Counted from the stretch's first letter, positions 6,792-13,274 are shown. The stretch is 13,751 bases of DNA from Desulfobacterales bacterium (GCA_022013615.1 JAKLQB010000094.1:1-13751); one strand, 5' to 3'. The notes: generated by a model from the letters alone, not told the origin. A program made the numbers and translations.

Positions 6792-8747
6792 ATGTTACAG
6801 AACAGGGTATCCAATCCCATGTTTCCAAGGCTTTTCGAACCTGGAAATATTGGCGGATTATGGCTTAAAAATCGAATAATAAAGGCCCCTATGGTCACAG
6901 GCTTTGCCACCAGGGATGGTTGCGTTACCGAACGTATGATCGGTCATTACCGGGAGTTTGCAAGGGGAGGCTCAGGTCTCATCATTGTGGAGAATTCTCA
7001 TATTGACGACAAGGCCAGCAAGTCGAGTCCATGTCAATTATCCGCGAGTCATAACGAACACAGGTCCGGTCTGGTACGGTTAGCATTGGCCATTAAATCA
7101 AACGGCGCTAAGGCATGCCTGCAATTAGGACATGCAGGCCGGCAAAAATTTATACCCACGCCTCCGATCAAGGCGCCATCCCGGGTCCCCTGGGCGGAAA
7201 TGTATAAAATGGGTATTCCTGCACCGGAAGAACTCACATTTGAAGAGATAGAGGAGATAATAGAGGCATTTGGTGATGCGGCGCTTAGGGCAAAACAGGC
7301 CTGCTTTGATATGGTTGAAATTGTAGGTTGTCATGGCTATCTAATCACAAATTTTTTATCACCACATACCAATAGGCGCTCGGACTGGTATGGCGGTCCC
7401 ATCGAGAACAGGATGAGGTTCCTTCTTGATCTTGTCGGCAATATAATCCAAAAGGCGGGAGAGAATTTCCCTTTATCCATCAGGCTGAGTGGATCTGATT
7501 ATGAAGAAGGCGGTATCACTATAGAGGATAGCAAGAAGGTGGCAGTGGCCCTTGAAAAGGCCGGCGTAAGTACAATCCATGTATCAGGAGGTACCCACCA
7601 GACCATGCATTTTGAGCATACACCTATGTACGGTCCTCTGGCTCCAAATGTCTGGGCTGCCGAAGAGATAAAGAGAGTCGTTAATATTCCGATTATTGCG
7701 TCAGGGTCGATCACTACTCCCCAGTTGGCGGAAACCATATTGGAAGAAAGAAAGGGAGATTTTATCTCCTTAGGCCGGCCGCTACTTGCCGACCCCTATT
7801 TCCCATTAAAGGCAGAGGAGGGACGGCCTGAGGATATATGCTGTTGCATTCGTTGTTTAGATGGATGTGTTGTGAGAGGAGCAGTAATAGGGTCAATAGA
7901 TTGCTCTGTTAATCCTACCCTGGGGAGAGAGGATGAGTTCAGGATTACTCCTGTAGATCATGGCAAGAAGGTCGCCGTGGTTGGCGGGGGGCCGGCTGGC
8001 ATGGAGGCTGCCAGGGTCACTGCTCTCAGGGGGCATAGTGTAACCTTATTTGAAAAGAGAAAAATGGGAGGTGTCCTTAATGAGGCATCTATCCCCGAGT
8101 TCAAGGCGGATATAAGAAAACTAATTGATTATTTGTCCGTTCAGGTCAAAAAGGCGGGTGTTGAAATCGTTGAAGGGGAGGCGACAAGCCAGACAATAAA
8201 TGATGGCAAGTTTGATGCGGTAATAGTTGCTATCGGGGCCACACATGCGGTTTATAAAAGCTGCGAGAAAGATAGACCTTCGGTAATAGGCCCTTTAGAC
8301 GTATTCCAGGGAGCCATTACAGGCAATAGTGTAATAGTTGTCGGCGGTGGGATGATCGGATGTGATGTCTGTCTATTCTTAGCGGAACAAGGAAAAAAAG
8401 TTACAATAACCACCAGAGGGGATGACATTGCTCGAGGCATGAACCATGCCGAACAGCTCTCCTACTTTGAAAGGCTATCCAGGCATAAGGTTGACATCCG
8501 GACCGGCGTCCACCTGGAGGAAGTGACCGACGAAGGTGTAGTTATTCATAATAGGGCCGCAATCAAGAGCGAGATCAAAGGAGAGAGTGTGGTCTTATGC
8601 GCAGGCCTTACACCGAATAGAGGGCTATTTAATGAGTTATCCAAAATGCAGGGATTAAAGGTCTTCGCGATTGGCGATTGCGTTGAGCCGCGGGCCATTT
8701 TTGATGCAATTCATGAAGGGTTCTGGACTGCGTTTAATTTGATTTAG
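6792..8747 (+). CDS. NAD(P)H:flavin ene-reductase, old yellow enzyme / 2-enoate and 2,4-dienoyl-CoA reductase type
   Basis: A 651-residue cytoplasmic oxidoreductase of three modules. Residues about 11-345 are the FMN-binding TIM barrel, with QLGHAGRQ (111-118) and the stretch from HGYLITNFLSP (181-191) to RRSDWYGGPIENRMRF (195-210). Y183 aligns by eye with the active-site Tyr of FadH. SGGTHQTMH (265-273) resembles enoate reductases. A 4Fe-4S site follows: C352-x2-C355-x3-C359-x11-C371. The C-terminal part has an FAD loop VVGGGPAG (397-404), an NAD(P) loop VVGGGMIG (516-523) and a closing AIGDC (626-630). The family passes electrons from NAD(P)H through FAD and 4Fe-4S to FMN, to reduce activated C=C bonds; relatives instead demethylate amines (trimethylamine dehydrogenase). 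I chose the ATG at 6792, preceded by GAGGAG; an in-frame GTG at 6774 lacks a good site. Substrate unknown. Given its neighbours, an unsaturated cyclic amide or acid is plausible. Confidence 0.9.
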   Translation: MLQNRVSNPMFPRLFEPGNIGGLWLKNRIIKAPMVTGFATRDGCVTERMIGHYREFARGGSGLIIVENSHIDDKASKSSPCQLSASHNEHRSGLVRLALAIKSNGAKACLQLGHAGRQKFIPTPPIKAPSRVPWAEMYKMGIPAPEELTFEEIEEIIEAFGDAALRAKQACFDMVEIVGCHGYLITNFLSPHTNRRSDWYGGPIENRMRFLLDLVGNIIQKAGENFPLSIRLSGSDYEEGGITIEDSKKVAVALEKAGVSTIHVSGGTHQTMHFEHTPMYGPLAPNVWAAEEIKRVVNIPIIASGSITTPQLAETILEERKGDFISLGRPLLADPYFPLKAEEGRPEDICCCIRCLDGCVVRGAVIGSIDCSVNPTLGREDEFRITPVDHGKKVAVVGGGPAGMEAARVTALRGHSVTLFEKRKMGGVLNEASIPEFKADIRKLIDYLSVQVKKAGVEIVEGEATSQTINDGKFDAVIVAIGATHAVYKSCEKDRPSVIGPLDVFQGAITGNSVIVVGGGMIGCDVCLFLAEQGKKVTITTRGDDIARGMNHAEQLSYFERLSRHKVDIRTGVHLEEVTDEGVVIHNRAAIKSEIKGESVVLCAGLTPNRGLFNELSKMQGLKVFAIGDCVEPRAIFDAIHEGFWTAFNLI

Positions 8748-8755
8748 AATACGAT

Positions 8756-8809
8756 TTAACAAATATCAAAACGGGAAGGGGGTGCTATACGTAGTATTTT
8801 ATTTGTTAA
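8756..8809. repeat. Inverted repeat between the reductase and hydantoinase genes
   Basis: Perfect 10-base arms TTAACAAATA (8756-8765) and TATTTGTTAA (8800-8809) enclose a 34-base centre that itself has ATAC-GTA-GTAT (8787-8797). As RNA it could fold into a hairpin in the 128-base gap; as DNA it could be an operator. No T-run follows, so it is not a standard terminator. It may set the ratio of downstream enzymes or protect processed mRNA; both are guesses. Confidence 0.5.
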
Positions 8810-8875
8810 GGTGATAAGTAATGGCGGAGGAATATTTTTGTAAGCATAGAGATCTATATGAAGGAGGTTTTTACA

Positions 8876-10336
8876 ATGGCTGATACAGTTATTAAAAACA
8901 GTAAAATGGTTTTTCCTGAAGGAATCATTGAAGGTGGCGTTGCAATTGTAGGGGAAAAGATTGTCGTTGTGGCGAATAATGACAACCTTCCTGCGGCAGA
9001 TAATACGATTGACGCAAAGGGAAAGTACCTGATTCCCGGCGTGATTGACCCGCATGTCCACCTGGCTCCTGCGGCCACACCCGGGTATGCACCGCCTGGC
9101 TTTCCTGTCCCCGAACTGGAGGATTCAGAGAGAATGTTTGAGGCGGATTGTAAGGCAAATTCAGTGACGTGTGCCAGAACCGGAGTAACAACCTACGGGC
9201 ACTTTATCCATTCAGGGCCGAAACAGGATAATAACATAGATATGTTCAAAAGATATAAAGGTTGCGTTGAGCGGGCTATGATGACCGACATGTTTTTCCA
9301 TGCCATAATTTCTAATGATGGCCATATTGAGGAGATACCAAAACTTGCAGAAGTGTGGATAACTTCGGTTAAAGTAATGTATAATGCTTATAAAGGTCCT
9401 GACGGAATGATGGCCGGCCTGTATGGCGTAAGTGACGAACAGGTGCTGAATGTCATTGAGAAAGTTGCTGAGGTTAATGATAAAGGATACTTAGGGGCAT
9501 GGGTTATGTTTCACGCCGAAAACCAGGACATCATTTATAAGATCAGGGATCACTTTAAGGAATCAGGCAGGAATGACCTTGCTGTCTGGAGTGATAGCAG
9601 GCCTAAACTGGTCGAGTTAGAGATGATGAGGCGCATGATAAATATGGTTAAGGCCATCAAGATCATCAGAGAACCTCCACCATTATATGTCTGCCACATG
9701 TCTCTTGCCGAAGATGTGGATATCGTTGCCGCAACAAAGGCTGAAGGTGAAATCACCATAGCATGTGAGACAGGCCCTAATTGGCTCTTGCTTACCAAAG
9801 ATGATGATAAGCTGGGAAGCATGGGTAAGGTGAATCCGCCCCTCCGGAGCAAGGAGGATTGTGAGGGGTTGTGGAACGGACTAAGACAGGGTCTTATTGA
9901 ATGTATCGGAACGGACAGTCTTACAAGCATGGTGTTAGCATCAAAGTCTGACGAGATCTGGAAGGCTATGCCAGGTTTCCCGGGAGAGGGTGCTCTTCCC
10001 CTCTTGCTGAGCGAGGGTGTCAATAAAGGCAGGATATCCTTCCCGAAACTTGTGGAAGTGATGTGCACGAACCCGGCAAGGGTGTTCGGATTATACCCGC
10101 GAAAGGGAGCAATTGCTCCGGGTTCTGATGCAGACCTGGTGATCGTTGACTTGGATAAAAAACAAAAGATAAATAAGGACACACTCCAAAGCCCGGCGGA
10201 GTTCTCCTGCTTTGATGGCTGGGAATTAACAGGTTGGCCTATCACCACCATGGTAAGGGGGCAGATAGTATTTGACAAGGGAGAAGTGGTAGGGAAACCC
10301 GGCACAGGCAAGTATTTACCTCGAACAAAGGCATAA
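8876..10336 (+). CDS. Hydantoinase / dihydropyrimidinase-family amidohydrolase
   Basis: A 486-residue binuclear-metal cyclic amidohydrolase, about the usual length for D-hydantoinases and dihydropyrimidinases (450-500). It has the metal ligands of the family: H60 and H62 in DPHVHL, K166 in ITSVKV (the lysine normally carboxylated to bridge the metals), H213 in FHAENQD, H274 in CHMS and D347 in IGTDS. The SRPKLVELE stretch and the C-terminal WELTGWP...GKPGTGKYL also fit D-hydantoinase. The family opens cyclic ureides and imides such as dihydrouracil, hydantoins and allantoin to N-carbamoyl acids. Oddities: S348 replaces the His of the usual GTDH, and residues 63-120 diverge from typical hydantoinases, so the substrate may be unusual. 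I chose the ATG at 8876 because AAGGAGG (8861-8867) lies eight bases upstream; an ATG at 8858 would put that site inside the coding region. Confidence 0.9.
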   Translation: MADTVIKNSKMVFPEGIIEGGVAIVGEKIVVVANNDNLPAADNTIDAKGKYLIPGVIDPHVHLAPAATPGYAPPGFPVPELEDSERMFEADCKANSVTCARTGVTTYGHFIHSGPKQDNNIDMFKRYKGCVERAMMTDMFFHAIISNDGHIEEIPKLAEVWITSVKVMYNAYKGPDGMMAGLYGVSDEQVLNVIEKVAEVNDKGYLGAWVMFHAENQDIIYKIRDHFKESGRNDLAVWSDSRPKLVELEMMRRMINMVKAIKIIREPPPLYVCHMSLAEDVDIVAATKAEGEITIACETGPNWLLLTKDDDKLGSMGKVNPPLRSKEDCEGLWNGLRQGLIECIGTDSLTSMVLASKSDEIWKAMPGFPGEGALPLLLSEGVNKGRISFPKLVEVMCTNPARVFGLYPRKGAIAPGSDADLVIVDLDKKQKINKDTLQSPAEFSCFDGWELTGWPITTMVRGQIVFDKGEVVGKPGTGKYLPRTKA

Positions 10337-10376
10337 GATTCATATTGCGACAAACAATAGAAAGGAGATATATAGG

Positions 10377-11072
10377 ATGGCAAATTCATATTCTGTCCGG
10401 CCAGGAAAGATAGATTTGAAACTTAACCCTAAAGAGACAGCCCTCATCGTTATTGATATGCAAAACGGCTTTGGCGCTCCAGAAGGCAGTTTCGGGAGAT
10501 TCGATACGGAGTACCCGAAAACTGTTCAGAAGGTAGTCCCCACCATTCGAACTGCCATTGATTACTGTCATAATGTAGGAATTCCTGTACTGTATACAAA
10601 GCAAACGCATGTGATAGAGTTCTTTAAGGCAGGCCTGCACGCCTTTGTTGGAAGGGAACTGGCGGCATTTAGGGAGGCAGGTGTCCAGATCTGTGTGAAG
10701 GGCACAGATGACACTGAGATACTGGATGAGCTAAAGCCCATTGAAAAGGACTATGTCTTCGAAAAGAACAAGGCCAGTTCCTTTTATATGACATGGCTGG
10801 AACTCTGGTTGAGGTATTTCCATACAAAAACCCTCCTTATAACCGGATGCAATACCGGGTACTGCGTCATACATACTACCCAGGACGCGGCCGCCAGAGA
10901 CCTCGACGTAATAATTGTTGAGGACGGCGTTAACGACCCTGTTCCTTACATCCATGAAACCGTTCTTGAACTCATTGATAGAAGGTTTGGCAGGGTGCTT
11001 ACCTGGGAAAACATCCAGAATGTCCTCGACAAATTCCCGGAGGAAGTCAAAATAACTGGATCCAAACCATGA
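10377..11072 (+). CDS. Isochorismatase-fold cysteine hydrolase (N-carbamoyl / ureido amidase-like)
   Basis: A 231-residue soluble hydrolase of the isochorismatase-like superfamily. The catalytic triad is visible: D27 in ALIVIDMQN, K132 in EKNKASSF and C163 in TGCNTGYCVIHTT, with the following TQDAAARDLDV matching the family. Relatives that act on C-N bonds include N-carbamoylsarcosine amidase, the ureidoacrylate amidase RutB, biuret hydrolase and nicotinamidase. Lying 40 bases after the hydantoinase gene, it most plausibly removes the carbamoyl group (as CO2 and ammonia) from the ring-opened product, a job done by beta-ureidopropionase or N-carbamoylase in known pathways. That assignment is inference. 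The start has AAAGGAG before it (near 10361-10367). It is the last gene before the operon terminator. Confidence 0.88.
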   Translation: MANSYSVRPGKIDLKLNPKETALIVIDMQNGFGAPEGSFGRFDTEYPKTVQKVVPTIRTAIDYCHNVGIPVLYTKQTHVIEFFKAGLHAFVGRELAAFREAGVQICVKGTDDTEILDELKPIEKDYVFEKNKASSFYMTWLELWLRYFHTKTLLITGCNTGYCVIHTTQDAAARDLDVIIVEDGVNDPVPYIHETVLELIDRRFGRVLTWENIQNVLDKFPEEVKITGSKP

Positions 11073-11119
11073 ATTAGCATTCGCCACATTTTATATGCAA
11101 CCAAGTGCCAAAGTGTACA

Positions 11120-11152
11120 GCCCCGCGACAAACCGCGGGGCATCTGTTTTTT
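11120..11152 (+). terminator. Intrinsic terminator of the transporter/catabolic operon
   Basis: Perfect 8-base GC-rich stem GCCCCGCG (11120-11127) / CGCGGGGC (11134-11141) with a 6-base loop, followed by ATCTGTTTTTT (11142-11152). It lies 47 bases after the last stop codon and marks the operon end. Confidence 0.9.
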
Positions 11153-11205
11153 AGAAGCAGTTTGGCTTGTTGCTATGATACCTTCCTTGTAGTCCTTGCC
11201 AGCAA

Positions 11206-11487
11206 ATGCTGGCAGCAACCGGAACGTCTGCAAGTATTGGTGATCAGGTATGGATAGGTGATACGGCAATAAAAAATTGGAAATTGGCCGGGCCTGACGC
11301 AATGCCAACTTTTATGAAATTGGATTTTGACGAAGAAACTCTGAAGAAATATAAACGGAGGAAATTTGCCTGCCAGGGCTGTCCTGTGGCATGTGGGGCA
11401 ATTTTCAGCTTAAGAGGAGACGTTCCCTTTTCAGGGGAAGACGTCCGTCACTTCTGTGCTGTCTTAAAAGATCTTGCATTTGAGTAA
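11206..11487 (+). pseudogene. Decayed fragment of an aldehyde ferredoxin oxidoreductase (AOR) gene
   Basis: The 93-codon open frame looks like an internal piece of a tungsten/molybdenum AOR, a protein of about 600 residues. Recognisable are GTSASIGDQVWIGDTAIKNW (residues 6-25; AORs have a similar Gly-Thr stretch then IGD..P.KNW) and KYKRRKFACQGCPVACGAIF (48-67), which matches the family's Cys-rich C-x2-C-x3-C segment. The remaining residues to the stop (GEDVRHF...) weakly match the next AOR segment. There is no ribosome site before the ATG, an in-frame TGA lies at 11176-11178, and neither the N-terminal cofactor domain nor the C-terminal domain is present. It starts just after the operon terminator. 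I read it as a gene remnant truncated at both ends, not a functional protein. Confidence 0.7.
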
Positions 11488-11605
11488 ACGTGCCATTAAT
11501 ATGAAGGGTTAATATGTCATTTGAATATCATTTATCATATTACCGACCATTTGGAAATACTTAAAACAAATCTAAGAAAGATGATCAAAGCCAAAAGGTG
11601 AGGTA

Positions 11606-11653
11606 AAATTCCCCTCAATCCCCCTTTAGCAAAGGGGGGGTGGGGGGGATTTT
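11606..11653. repeat. Foldback repeat with C-rich/G-rich arms
   Basis: An imperfect palindrome: the left arm runs AAATTCCCC...ATCCCCCTTT (11606-11627), the loop is AGC (11628-11630), and the right arm runs AAAGGGGG...GGGGGATTT (11631-11653). Elements of this type, with CCCCCTTT-loop-AAAGGGGG cores, recur between genes in many deltaproteobacterial genomes (from memory). A T-run after it means it could also stop transcription. It is non-coding. Confidence 0.75.
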
Positions 11654-11707
11654 TTTAGAGATAAGGGAATTATAATAAAAAATCATGAAGTTAAACTTGA
11701 TGATCTC

Positions 11708-11822
11708 GTAAAAAGTCACGAAGTTCGGGATTTGGGGTAATGTCCCCAATGCTAACTACTTATAATAATTCACAATCCCTAAATTCCTGAATTGCTCAAT
11801 CTATGTAAAAAGGACTTTTTAC
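11708..11822. repeat. MITE-like foldback element with 10-base terminal inverted repeats
   Basis: Perfect ends GTAAAAAGTC (11708-11717) and GACTTTTTAC (11813-11822) bound a 115-base element. Inside, GGGATT (11728-11733) pairs with AATCCC (11774-11779), and TTGGGG (11732-11737) with CCCCAA (11744-11749). The right end also forms a tight local palindrome ATGTAAAAAG-GA-CTTTTTACAT (11803-11824). No transposase gene is present. It resembles dispersed non-autonomous elements; copy number cannot be judged from one window. Confidence 0.55.
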
Positions 11823-11827
11823 ATGGC

Positions 11828-11851
11828 CGTCAAACTTATCTTTGACGTTTT
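11828..11851 (+). other. Small hairpin next to the foldback element
   Basis: CGTCAAA (11828-11834) and TTTGACG (11841-11847) form a 7-base stem with a 6-base loop, followed by TTTTC. It may be part of the neighbouring repeat or a weak terminator just upstream of the porin promoter. Confidence 0.4.
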
Positions 11852-11872
11852 CGTGGTAAGGCAAAAAAAAGC

Positions 11873-11901
11873 TTGACATTTCTATTTCATAGTGTTATTT
11901 T
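11873..11901 (+). promoter_or_regulatory. Sigma70-type promoter of the porin gene
   Basis: Perfect -35 TTGACA (11873-11878), a 17-base spacer, and -10 TATTTT (11896-11901) preceded by an extended -10 TG (11893-11894). The predicted start near 11908 gives a leader of about 205 bases to the porin ATG. It is the best-formed promoter in the window, fitting an abundant outer-membrane protein. Confidence 0.7.
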
Positions 11902-11941
11902 TCTGCCTGTTGTTTTTTCTTTGCTGAAGAGGGGTAAATAA

Positions 11942-12039
11942 GGTATGTTCCCTTTTCAGCGGCAAGGTCCTGCCAAATATAGGCGGGATACCATAAAATC
12001 GCTTCGCGATTTTATGCATTTTATAGAGAAAGGAGGTGA
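11942..12039 (+). promoter_or_regulatory. Structured 5' leader of the porin mRNA
   Basis: Three elements follow the promoter. First, a nested fold: GGTAT (11942-11946) pairs with ATACC (11988-11992), CCC (11950-11952) with GGG (11985-11987), and an inner hairpin GGCA (11961-11964) / TGCC (11971-11974). Second, a perfect 10-base stem ATAAAATCGC (11993-12002) / GCGATTTTAT (12006-12015). Third, a 13-base Shine-Dalgarno-like AGAAAGGAGGTGA (12027-12039) with no usable start codon after it. I do not recognise a known riboswitch class. It could regulate or stabilise the porin message. Confidence 0.45.
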
Positions 12040-12112
12040 AACAGGAGGGTTTTTTTGTAATTATTTTAAATCGTTGTACAACTAAACTTACTTTCTTTAG
12101 GAGGAAAGAGTG

Positions 12113-13156
12113 ATGAAAAAATTATTTGTTTTGTTAGGAGCAGTTGTACTGGTGGTTGCCTTTACGGCGCCTGCCTTTGCGGCTGAGTGGAGCTTTTACG
12201 GAAGCGCCAGGATTACCACATTCTGGACAGACGTTTCGGAAGAATTGGGTCCCACTGGTGAAGATGACCTTGACCTGGATCATTCTTTGCAAGGTAACTC
12301 AAGGATTGGCGCCAGCGTAAAGGTCAGTGATAATCTCACGGGCCACTTCGAATATGGTTCCGGACCAAACCTCAGGCTCCTCTGGGGCGAGTACGACTTT
12401 GGCGCGTTCAAGCTCGGCGTTGGGCAACATTACATACCTTTATGCTTGTTCTATAGTAACCAGGCGTATGGCCCGGATAATGGCTTGCTCGACGTGGGCG
12501 GCGTCCACGTTGGCAGGGATCCAATGGTCCGGGCCAAGTTCGGAAGCTTTGAGGTCGCTCTTGTCAAACCGAACACACCAGGTGTTCCGGGTGCGGTTGA
12601 CACAGACGTTACAATCCCAATGATTCAGGCGAAGTATACATTGAAGGTCGCGGGTCTGAGCGTAGCACTGGCTGGCGGATACCAGACATACGATGTCGTT
12701 AACGCATTAGACCAAGACGACGATGTTTCTGCCTATATGGTAGCCCTTGGTGCGCAATACAATATGGGCCCATTTTCTATCGGCGGCAATTATTGGATGG
12801 GACAGAATGCCGGAAACATGGGGAATCCGACATGGGGTTATGCACCCAATATTTCTGCCAGTGCTGATGCAGACGGAGTCTTGGACAACGATGCCTATGG
12901 CTTCCACGTTATCTTAGGATTTACTATGAGCGACATGGTGAGTTTCGAGGCAGGCTATGGTTATGTCGTTGGTGACCTGGACGATGCAGCCGAAAAGGAT
13001 GAGACCTCGGCATACTATCTCCAGGCCAAGATCAACCTTGCAAAGGGTGTGTCTATAACACCTGAATTCGGTTACTATGATTTAAAAGATAATGCCGCCG
13101 GAGCTGATCAGGGCAATGTGACTTACTACGGCCTGAAATGGCAGATTAGTTTTTAA
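12113..13156 (+). CDS. Outer-membrane porin-like beta-barrel protein
   Basis: A 347-residue secreted protein. Residues 1-24 are a classic signal peptide (MKKLFVLLGAVVLVVAFTAP, then AFA), with cleavage before AEWSFYGSARI. The mature protein has alternating polar/aromatic strands typical of a barrel: early strand WSFYGSARITTFW, paired strands such as GHFEYG / LLWGEYDFGAFKLGVGQ and YGFHVILGFTMSDMVSFEAGYGYV, and a last strand VTYYGLKWQISF ending in Phe, the outer-membrane assembly signal. Acidic loops (EDDLDLD, DQDDD) are rich in Asp. It probably forms a diffusion channel for small solutes in the outer membrane; selectivity is unknown. The ATG at 12113 is preceded by AGGAGG (12099-12104) at eight bases; a GTG at 12110 is less likely. 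It has its own promoter and terminator, so it stands alone, though it could serve the upstream importer. Confidence 0.85.
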   Translation: MKKLFVLLGAVVLVVAFTAPAFAAEWSFYGSARITTFWTDVSEELGPTGEDDLDLDHSLQGNSRIGASVKVSDNLTGHFEYGSGPNLRLLWGEYDFGAFKLGVGQHYIPLCLFYSNQAYGPDNGLLDVGGVHVGRDPMVRAKFGSFEVALVKPNTPGVPGAVDTDVTIPMIQAKYTLKVAGLSVALAGGYQTYDVVNALDQDDDVSAYMVALGAQYNMGPFSIGGNYWMGQNAGNMGNPTWGYAPNISASADADGVLDNDAYGFHVILGFTMSDMVSFEAGYGYVVGDLDDAAEKDETSAYYLQAKINLAKGVSITPEFGYYDLKDNAAGADQGNVTYYGLKWQISF

Positions 13157-13188
13157 GGCGTAACAGCTACTTTACATTTAACCTTATA

Positions 13189-13218
13189 AACCCGGGGCTT
13201 ATGGCCCCGGGTTTTTTT
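13189..13218 (+). terminator. Intrinsic terminator of the porin gene
   Basis: Perfect 10-base stem AACCCGGGGC (13189-13198) / GCCCCGGGTT (13204-13213) with loop TTATG, running into a seven-T tract (13212-13218). It lies 32 bases after the porin stop. Confidence 0.93.
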
Positions 13219-13242
13219 ATTGCCTTGAAAACAAATATTTAC

Positions 13243-13266
13243 CGCAAAGACGCAAAGACGCAGAGA
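13243..13266. repeat. Short tandem 8-base repeat
   Basis: Three copies in a row: CGCAAAGA, CGCAAAGA, CGCAGAGA. Strings of this kind occur between genes in many environmental bacterial genomes (recalled, not checked). It is non-coding here and sits between a terminator and the next promoter. Confidence 0.7.
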
Positions 13267-13274
13267 AATAATAT

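Noticed and set aside
9550..10389. Long open frame on the minus strand opposite the hydantoinase gene
   Set aside because: It lies wholly opposite a gene with clear family motifs and intact metal ligands, has no recognisable domain, and looks like an ordinary antisense shadow.
11803..11824. Tight palindrome considered as an intrinsic terminator
   Set aside because: The stem is AT-rich with only a two-base loop and no T-run after it. It fits better as the end of the foldback element.
12036..12112. 25-codon GTG frame ending at the porin start
   Set aside because: Its GTG is part of the Shine-Dalgarno-like sequence itself, leaving no separate ribosome site, and the product is unremarkable. The site is reported instead as an orphan element.
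13243..13266. Tandem repeat considered as a CRISPR fragment
   Set aside because: Units are eight bases, contiguous and without spacers, so this is a simple tandem repeat.
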